Below the pieces are notes generated by a model that was given only the letters and a program-made list of their open reading frames with translations, did not search any database and was not told where the DNA came from. A stretch of 64,000 nucleotides of DNA from Erythrobacteraceae bacterium Alg239-R51. GTDB lineage: Bacteria > Pseudomonadota > Alphaproteobacteria > Sphingomonadales > Sphingomonadaceae. Position numbers and translations under genes: made by a program. Shown here one piece after another: positions 9,001-16,200 of this stretch. Within the stretch, counting starts at the first letter, position 1. Each line of letters begins with the position of its first letter. The stretch covers positions 434,001-498,000 of the forward strand of contig CAMZOI010000001.1 in the NCBI GenBank assembly GCA_947331495.1, read 5' to 3'.

Positions 9001-9835
9001 CGGGCAGACGGCAGTGGACATTAAAGACACCGATTACAGCGCCAGTATTCGACATGCAGAACCGCCTGCCGCACCAGTGGCAGAGCCGGAGACCGAGGAG
9101 CCGACGGGCGATGAGGAGATTGCTCGCTCCCGCGGACCCGCGAGCGAAAACACAATTAGTTCCGCAAACCCTGATCCGGCTGCGGAGCACGCGGCAGAAC
9201 CAAGGTTAGAAGAAGCGGCGCGCTCGCAGTCCCACTCTGATCGTGCCGAGGCAGCATCGAGCAATGCCGAGCGCAAAAACCGGCGCCCCATTCTCTCCGT
9301 GCGTACTCCCATCGAGGCGGCTGAAGCGCGCGTTCCCTTCGTTCAGCGGGTCGTGTTTGAACAATATGGACAACGCGACTGGACGATTTTCGAGCAGTAC
9401 GCGCGCGACGCACGAATTGAACGGCTCGAAATCCAGGACCCCTATTGTTGCGCTGACGAGCAGGCTCGCGGGCGCCTCATCAATTTCATCGGTCGCTTTG
9501 AACAGCTCGCTTCGGAAATCGCGGCCGTTCAAATTGTGACGTTCGACGCTGATTCCGTGCAGACTCGTGACCCTGAAAGCACGCGTGACCAGCGTCAGGA
9601 CCTTGAAGATCGGTGGAACCGTATGCTGGCCTCCGTCCCCCTCCACCTCGCACAGAAGTCACGGCGCTCGGGCGGCGACCTGCACGATCGTTTCGTGAGG
9701 GCTAAACTGGAGAATGGCGATACCGTCATCTGGGATCTTGGACGGGGTATCGACGGTGTCATGAACGCGCGCTGGTCTTGCGTCGTGAATGCTTTTTACG
9801 AGGGCTCGATTTCGACCTCTCGGGCAATGCACTGA
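6020..9835 (+). CDS. zorD: Zorya type I protein ZorD, SNF2 helicase with C-terminal extension
   Basis: 1271 residues. An N-terminal domain of about 480 residues is followed by an SNF2/Swi2 ATPase: Walker A DDMGLGKTFQ near 512-521, DEAH-type box YDEIQKLKN near 630, and the helicase C motifs GGVGLTITAANNVIHL, WWNPAVEDQATDRAYRIGQ near 880-925. In Zorya I this protein translocates on and degrades phage DNA with its own nuclease activity. After a low-complexity Glu/Ala/Pro linker (about 980-1100) comes an extra domain ending in LHDRFVRAKLENGDTVIWDL and GRGID (about 1221-1245), which resembles the PLD-like MIT C-terminal domain. The protein is longer than the ZorD I remember (about 1,080 residues). 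Overlaps zorC by 7 bases. Confidence 0.9.
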   Translation: MVTTKFIATQNEDGGETIALLREQPGGLFRRASSEIVPVSEWPRAAPEAGQAALALARALDNDGQISEEAEGIVLPPQIVARLDEADAFALGLPPATSITLQLNSGGSLAEGTIKVDTKWVRRGGLPVRADIAGARLREGGRVGRIPEPIYSAFQAALAVNAADDPDQRRAAFAELRSTLGDDIGTGIEADGFLERVRIAYAANFSLNAKTDHGRFDFDPVLFSRNVSESAEGDLVDEEEASLLTPQDNQHFQRRFRGQDGGRRSYLLSDGTLLFLDPMLGKALDIVRAKQVGNSQEKREFLRSPQRILREELKLDAAGDDEAADRLFIETQQFSERVSGIEVWQKPVLPWIKPKPNSWLPEGFGLRIGDPPDARHVELAPGEAETIASEVETAIDTGKETIAWRDESIPATPATLQAARAIADLEREIADEVEGRASDRTERESVDIFFLQVGENFEQLDYARLPRPDAELQDFDVPELPKGLRSEPKPHQVQAFAWFAEAWERRMPGVLLADDMGLGKTFQALMFLLWLRNKTPHPKPVLIVAPTGLLRNWQAELSQHIEADLMGPVVEAFGANLRNFRLEAGSDIRGGTSRLDVSEWNDAGIVLTTYETMRDYHMSFARIPFAAIVYDEIQKLKNPASQMTRAAKALNGTIQIAMTGTPVENRLQDLWSIADTVYPGFLGSSREFESSFPANDLERLGDLQHRLIERDKEFPPFMLRRMKGEILTGLPEKKARKYPVEMPTAQAQAYDLVLARARALRESGEQGAMLKVLHMLRGTSLHPSPPRGISNIDEYIGQSARLKKTFEILEEVRQRGEKALLFCEDLEMQAFLAMAIQERFALERRPMCISGKVAGHKRQEMVTAFQSSPASFDVLILSPKAGGVGLTITAANNVIHLSRWWNPAVEDQATDRAYRIGQTRPVTIHIPMAVHPDEAIGPSSFDQRLDALMERKRSLSRGLLMPPESDRDVEDLLSDVLDGRPAENRDRSSAYAAAGQTAVDIKDTDYSASIRHAEPPAAPVAEPETEEPTGDEEIARSRGPASENTISSANPDPAAEHAAEPRLEEAARSQSHSDRAEAASSNAERKNRRPILSVRTPIEAAEARVPFVQRVVFEQYGQRDWTIFEQYARDARIERLEIQDPYCCADEQARGRLINFIGRFEQLASEIAAVQIVTFDADSVQTRDPESTRDQRQDLEDRWNRMLASVPLHLAQKSRRSGGDLHDRFVRAKLENGDTVIWDLGRGIDGVMNARWSCVVNAFYEGSISTSRAMH

Positions 9836-9915
9836 AAAACCTGACCTTCATCATTGATTATGAAGTAACGTTCAGAGATGTTGAGGTAAGTGAGGGTGTT
9901 GTCTGGCATCCATGA

Positions 9916-12900
9916 TTGCGAGAGGTGCCGGGGGTGAGTGCGGGGATGGAAGGACGCGATTTCAAATCTGAAATCGACGCGGCGCAAAACGACCCGGTTC
10001 GGCTGCGCAAGATTGCCGATGACATTCACGCTAGCGGCGGTTCGCGTATCCTGATGATCCGAGCGATCCAGCTGGCCAGGGCAGCCGACAGCGGACCGCA
10101 TCCTTTGGGCAAAACCTGCGGGGACCTTGGCCTACCGCGCCCGACTGGCCTCCCGCTTTACCGCTACAAGCTCGCACCGGGAATTTTTCAGCGGATCGAA
10201 GCGAAGCTTGCTGCCAATCTCGCATCGGACTTGCTGCGACCGTCACTAGCTCCAGCTTTCGTCATATGGGCGGCAGACTGGTTTCGGCGCTCCTACCAGG
10301 GCGGCATGCAGCGCTGGGCCGATATCGAAGCGGTTTTGGGGCTCCAGCTCCCACAATCGGAATGGCGGGCACTTGCAGACCGCGGTTTCGATGCCTGGGG
10401 CGTTGATCCTCTTATCACTGCACACGGAAATCAGCGTCTCTCCAATCTCGCGCGGCATGGGGGCTTTCCTGCGGCGGCAATCGCAGGCGGTGCGAGCTGG
10501 CCGCGTCGCTTCCTAGAGCGGGCAGTCGGTGAGCTTCTCGGGGCAGACATTCAGGACATCGCTACCGCTGTTTCGATCTGCGAACGCAACGAATATTTGC
10601 TTCCCTCAATCTGGCGCAGCCCGGAAATGCACGCAATCTGCGGGGAACTTGCCCTCAAGATCGTCGAACTTCGTGCTTTCATCGACAAGGAAGTGCCCGG
10701 TGACGGCCGCCCTTATTCGGCCCGGCTTGACCACGCTTACGAAGACTGGCGCGATGAACTGCCGATGACACTCGACGGGGCTGCTGCGGGCCTCATCGAT
10801 ACGCTCCTTGAAGCCAGAAAGCTGACCGGAACTGGGAGCATCCGGGTTGGACGGTTGATGCGGTCGCAGAACGGTGAATGGCGCGAAAGTCTGGATTTCC
10901 ATCTCGAAGGTCGCTGGGACGACAGGGATCGTGTGCTGTCCGCAGGAGAATATGTCCGGGTGTTTCTTCAGCCCTCGGGTGCTTTGGCGGACCGCATCTC
11001 CGGTCGGCTGGCTTACCTGGAGGTTGAATCAGGCAATTGCTGGATCGCGCGCGCTATGCGTAGCGAAGCTGCGATCGATTTTCCCTTGGACCTCTCCGTT
11101 ACCGCCGAATTCCATGCCCGCGGCGAAAGACTCGCCCAAAGCTTTGTCCTGCCGGGCGGCAAAGCGGTTGGGGACGGACTGCGGATATTCGAGCGGCAGA
11201 CCGGAGACACGGAGCTAGGCACGTTTTCCCTTATCGGTCAGGGGTCGGGTGGTTATCGCGCCGAACCAGTCTTTGTCGATGTTCCGCAGGATTGGATGCT
11301 TCGCGGCAAGGACAGCAATACAGAGATCGAAGTCGAAGATTTTGCCTTTGCACCTGGTCGTTCGCTCTACCGCTGTGCTGGCCAGATCATCGCCGAGAAG
11401 CCCAATGGCGACGCATTTCTGGTGCGGACGGGGCAGAGTGCAGATCGTAAGGATCGCCTGACCATTGTCGCCCAAGAGGCGATCGGTGTGCAGGCGCCCG
11501 GCGGCGAACGGTTGATCAAACATCCGCTGCATGCAGAAGTCGAAGACGGGGTTTCCCGGCGCACTGCAACGCGCGGAGAGGTCGGCTGGCGGTTTGCAGG
11601 GGAAAGCAGTTGGCGCGATGATCTTGTCAACGCGGGCCCTGGGCACTGCGAGTTCGCCTGGCTCGATGGAACGACCAAGCATGTTCGGGACCGGACGAGT
11701 GCACTGGTTCTGCCGACTGAATTCGCACTGAGCCAGCGGATCAATGCGGCCCATGCGGAAATCGCTTTGGAAGGTTGGACCGGAGAAGCGGTGCTCAGCG
11801 ATGAAACAGCGACTGCGAACCATCGCTGGCGGGTGCGCGTCGATCCGCCCCGTCGCGCGCTGCTCGGCTTGCGCCTCACCCCCGACCATGGCTCCACCTT
11901 CAACCTCAATGTACCTTTGCGATCGAAAGAATGGCTGACGAACTGGGATGGCGGACTTCTTAGGCGCGATGCTGTCCTTGGCCTCGCCGATCTTCGTGAC
12001 ACCGTTGCCCGCGCGCCAGGCCGTGCGATGCTGATGGGCGAAGTTGCCCATCACGCTGGAGCGTCGCTTGAGGCGAGTTGGAAGGTCGATGTCGAACTGG
12101 GCCTGTCGGCTCTGCGCAACGATATTGCCGCCTTGATGCGGCCGCTCGGCATCGATGCCCAGGTCCGGCTCGACTTTCACAACGGCAGCAATGACAACTG
12201 GTACGTCACGGAATTCGGCAATTCTCTTGAGTGGGAACCTTCGGGAGGGCTGCGTCCGAAAACGGCCATTGTCGGCGAGGATGTCCGCGTTGGCGGCCGC
12301 TTTCTTGGAGCGCCCGAGAAAGAGGTGGATTTCGGTCCGTTTGACGGATTGCTTGGCGGCCTCGGAGGGCAATTGATTCAACTGCCACGATTGCGCGGTC
12401 CATGGCTCGTCTATCTGCGGGAAGGTGCTCGCGTCCTCACGCGGCCAAAGTTTATCGACGGCGATCCGGTTCACGACGTGCCGCAACACAGGCTCGGCCG
12501 GGCCATGGCACAGCCTCTTTTGCAAGCGCGCGAGGACCTCGTGAGGCTGGCGGAGGAACTCGCTGCCGAGCCCATGTCTTCCGAAGCGACCCAGACCATT
12601 CGTGCAGTCATGGACTTGGCGCTGTCGCTCAATGGCTTGCCTCCGCAGACCTTCGAAATCTTCAGCAAGTTAGAGATTGCCGGTCCGCTTGCGCCGCTCC
12701 TTCTTTATCGCTGCGAGGAACAACACCTCTCGACGATCCTCGAGCTGTTTGATGGCCTGTGCTCAAGCTGGTCCCTTTTGCCGATCAAGGCCTGGGACAC
12801 TGCCTTTCAGGCTCAAGGTAATTATCTGGTCAGCCGGCTCGATGACCCTCAGTGGGCGTTGGCAAACATCACGGAACGTCAGAACGAGATCGCGGCGCGT

Positions 12901-13245
12901 GCGCCGCAGCTTGCACCCCTCATTTGCCGGGACTTCTCGCCGCTCAGCTGGGAAGAGCTGCGCAACCACTTCACGAGCCATACAAGCGAGGGCATCAATA
13001 TGGATGCCGGCGGCTTCAACCCTTTTCGGCCTGCTTACAGCGAGCTACTGCCGAGAGAGAACTTCGTCGAAGCGCTGATGCGGGTCTTCGATGCTCCTTT
13101 CGCCGCTGCTCTGTCCGCTACCGGACGTGCTTCTCTTGAGAAGGAGCAGGTCCTGACCGTCAAGGACGTCGAACGACGTCACCCCGACTACTTTGCCAAA
13201 GCCTTTGGCTATGCCCTTTCGGAGCTCAAGAATGGCCGCCAGTGA
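9916..13245 (+). CDS. druH: Druantia type III protein DruH (STY4851/ECs_5259 family)
   Basis: Up to 1109 residues; no known enzymatic motif, no signal peptide, no clear membrane helix. The size, lack of recognised domains and position directly before a 2,000-residue DruE-like helicase match DruH of Druantia type III, annotated as STY4851/ECs_5259 family. The start is uncertain: TTG at 9916 is the longest, GTG at 9934 or ATG at 9946 are plausible and remove at most 10 residues. It lies 80 bases after zorD and overlaps druE by 14 bases. Molecular role unknown; both genes are needed for Druantia III in published work. Confidence 0.78.
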   Translation: MREVPGVSAGMEGRDFKSEIDAAQNDPVRLRKIADDIHASGGSRILMIRAIQLARAADSGPHPLGKTCGDLGLPRPTGLPLYRYKLAPGIFQRIEAKLAANLASDLLRPSLAPAFVIWAADWFRRSYQGGMQRWADIEAVLGLQLPQSEWRALADRGFDAWGVDPLITAHGNQRLSNLARHGGFPAAAIAGGASWPRRFLERAVGELLGADIQDIATAVSICERNEYLLPSIWRSPEMHAICGELALKIVELRAFIDKEVPGDGRPYSARLDHAYEDWRDELPMTLDGAAAGLIDTLLEARKLTGTGSIRVGRLMRSQNGEWRESLDFHLEGRWDDRDRVLSAGEYVRVFLQPSGALADRISGRLAYLEVESGNCWIARAMRSEAAIDFPLDLSVTAEFHARGERLAQSFVLPGGKAVGDGLRIFERQTGDTELGTFSLIGQGSGGYRAEPVFVDVPQDWMLRGKDSNTEIEVEDFAFAPGRSLYRCAGQIIAEKPNGDAFLVRTGQSADRKDRLTIVAQEAIGVQAPGGERLIKHPLHAEVEDGVSRRTATRGEVGWRFAGESSWRDDLVNAGPGHCEFAWLDGTTKHVRDRTSALVLPTEFALSQRINAAHAEIALEGWTGEAVLSDETATANHRWRVRVDPPRRALLGLRLTPDHGSTFNLNVPLRSKEWLTNWDGGLLRRDAVLGLADLRDTVARAPGRAMLMGEVAHHAGASLEASWKVDVELGLSALRNDIAALMRPLGIDAQVRLDFHNGSNDNWYVTEFGNSLEWEPSGGLRPKTAIVGEDVRVGGRFLGAPEKEVDFGPFDGLLGGLGGQLIQLPRLRGPWLVYLREGARVLTRPKFIDGDPVHDVPQHRLGRAMAQPLLQAREDLVRLAEELAAEPMSSEATQTIRAVMDLALSLNGLPPQTFEIFSKLEIAGPLAPLLLYRCEEQHLSTILELFDGLCSSWSLLPIKAWDTAFQAQGNYLVSRLDDPQWALANITERQNEIAARAPQLAPLICRDFSPLSWEELRNHFTSHTSEGINMDAGGFNPFRPAYSELLPRENFVEALMRVFDAPFAAALSATGRASLEKEQVLTVKDVERRHPDYFAKAFGYALSELKNGRQ

Positions 13246-16200
13246 TCCCCTCCCTACATCCCGATTGTCGCCGATGGAGGTACACCAGCGGCTGAGGACT
13301 GGGCTCGCCGAAGCCGTGGTCTCGCGGGCGGGTATCCGGCACGAAGGGCTCAACGCTTTTCTCCGGAGCACGCTTGCCGGTACGGACCCAGCAAACGGTA
13401 GCCTCCTTTCCGAACAGCTTTTTCAGGCTGCTCCCGGCTATGTATCCTCAGGAAAGAGCCCCAACCAACTTCAAGCGCTGCTGCATCAGCGCACGATCGA
13501 AGCGATCACCCAAACGTCGGATACTGATCTACGCTTCGATTACCCTGCCTACGCGCACCAGCTGTCGACGTGGGAACTTCTCAGCACGCAAGAGCCGCAA
13601 TCGGTTCTGGTTTCGAGCGGCACGGGGTCGGGAAAGACCGAATGCTTCCTGGTTCCGATGCTCGATGATCTGGTCCGGGAGTCCGCAGAGCAAGGTCCTC
13701 TGACAGGGGTTCGGGCGCTCATGCTATATCCGCTGAACGCTCTTATCGCGAGCCAGGAGAAGCGCCTCACAGCCTGGACCAAGCCGCTTCGCGGCGATGT
13801 CCGCTTTGCCCTCTACAACGGATTGATGGGAACGGCGCGAAAGTCCAATCGCGACAAGGCCGAGCACGAGATACCGCATCAGGTTCTTTACCGCGAAACC
13901 CTCCGGGCCAACCCACCGCCGATCCTTGTTACCAACCAGACGATGCTCGAATACATGACGATCCGGCGCGAGGATCGTCCGATCCTCGACGCGTCAAAAG
14001 GCAAGCTGCGCTGGATCGTTATCGACGAAGCGCACAGTTACATCGGCTCGGCAGCGGCGGAGCTCTCGCTCCTGCTTCGCCGGGTGATGAACGCATTCCA
14101 TGTGACGCCCGATCAGGTCCGCTTCGTTGCGACGTCGGCGACCATCGGCTCTGCTGACGACCAGAAGGCCCGCGACGACCTTCAGAGATTCCTTGCCGAC
14201 ATTGCTGGCGTTCCGCTTGAGCGGGCGCATGTCGTTGTGGGAAAGGCTCAGCCGGTCAACCTCTCGAAAGTCCTGACAGCGTCCGATGATCCGGCAGCTT
14301 CGTCGGTTGCCGAGAGGCTGGAAGGCGAGCCTCAGACTCTGGCCTCGCTTAAAGCACTCTCGCCGGACGCCGAAAGGATTTTGCTCGATCTTTCGGCCCA
14401 TAATGCCAGCGAAGCGAAGCCTGTCCTGCCGATGCGAGCGCACAGCTTCACGCGGGCAGTTGCCGGGCTCTGGACCTGCATCAATGTCGACTGCCCGGGC
14501 GAGATGCGGCCCAAGGATTGGCCATTTGGCGCTGTGCTCTTCGACCATCGGGACCAATGCCCCCATTGTCAGTCGATGGTGTTCGAAATTCAGAACTGCC
14601 TCGATTGTGGTGAGCCCTTTCTCCCGGCCGATGACATGGGAGACAGGATCGTACCGCGGCGGAGTGATCATGATGCAGATGAGTTTCGCGAAGATAGCTA
14701 TCGTGATCGCGATCATGATGATGACGATGATGAAGACGAGCATGAGGGGATCGGCCACCCACGGCTGATTGCCATCAACCCCAAATCCGAAGCGACGGCG
14801 ACCGCTTTCGATGTATCCAGTGGCGAGTTCACTGGGGAAGCGGGGCATTTTCATCTGACCCAGCTCGACGAGGGACGTTGCCCGGCCTGTCTCGGAAACA
14901 AGCGGCGCGGGCGACCGGCGGTCTTTCCCTTTCGCTTTGGCACACCGTTCCTCACCCAGAATGCTGCACCGATCCTCCTTGAGGGTGTGTCGCCACATCA
15001 GGCGGAGCACGCCCTGCCGTTCGATGGCCGTCAGCTGATCAGCTTTTCGGACAGCAGGCAGGGAACAGCTCGCTTTGCCGCCAATATTGAAACCAACGGT
15101 GAGCGGGGCTTCGTTCGCGGCTTTATCTACCATGCCGTTCAGAAGGCTGCCCACGGTAACGACCTGACCGAAGAGCGCAGGGAAGAGCTGCTTAAAAAGA
15201 AGTCTGCTCTAGCGAACCTCGTGGCAGACATGCCTGGGTTCAAGGATGATATCGCCAAGATAGACGCGGAGCTCGCGGGCGGCGCGGCAACCGGAATATC
15301 CTGGAAGGACCTCGTATCCGGGCTCGCTTCTGAGCCAGCCATTGGCATGATGGCCAAGGTCTGGGACCTCGATCGCAGCGAACGGTTTCACGATAACCGG
15401 GAAGCGCTGGCCCGCTTCATGCTCTTGCGCGAACTTGCCCGTCGTCCGCGCAATGCCAATGCGATGGAGACGCTTGGCCTGGCACGGCTCCGTTTCCCGG
15501 ATATCGAGCGGATTGGCCCGGATAGGCTACCTGAGCTTGTCGGCCAGAAGGGCTATTCGATCGAAGATTGGCGCGGCTTCCTCTACTACATGGTCGACTA
15601 TCTTCGCGGCCAGTTTGCCCTTGAGGTGGACGACGGTGATGCGCGTTGGATGCCTGGGCGCGCGCGGCCTCGCAATGTGATCGGGCCCGACCAGCCCCCT
15701 GGCGCCAAGCGCGACGTCTCCTGGCCTTTGGTCAACACTAAAGGGCGTCAGCCCGACTCCATTCTTCTCTTGGCGTCAGCCCTGAACCTTGACCTCACGT
15801 CACAGCGCGACCGCCATGAAATCAATCAGGTCATGCATGCCGCCTGGAATCAGCTCGCTCCTCTTCTGTCGGGCGTTGGTGGCACATTCAGCCTGCGATT
15901 GGAGAAAACCGCCGAGGTCGAAGCGGTGTCCAAGGCTTGGCAATGCCCCTTGACCCGGCGTGTCCTCCCCCGCCTGGTCTTTGGCAGGTCACCCAATCTG
16001 GTGAGTGCTGGCAAGATGTTCGCCAACAAGCCAGCGCGTGAAATTGAGTTTCCGCGTCTACCAAGGACAAGGCCTCTTGCGTTAGATGGCCAGAAGGAAA
16101 TCGCAGCCTGGCTCCAGACCAACGAAGAAGTCGCGGCCCTTCGCGAGGGTGGCATCTGGATGAACTGGCACGATCAGGCCGCGCTCGCCACGCCTTATCT

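Noticed and set aside
9836-9915. Promoter between zorD and druH.
   Set aside because: AT-rich but no clear -35/-10 pair could be supported by eye.
11215-12525. Long minus-strand open frame inside druH.
   Set aside because: Antisense shadow; druH has operon context and coherent protein sequence.
13994-15154. Long minus-strand open frame inside druE.
   Set aside because: Covers the DEAH and Cys-cluster region of druE in antisense; no domain of its own.
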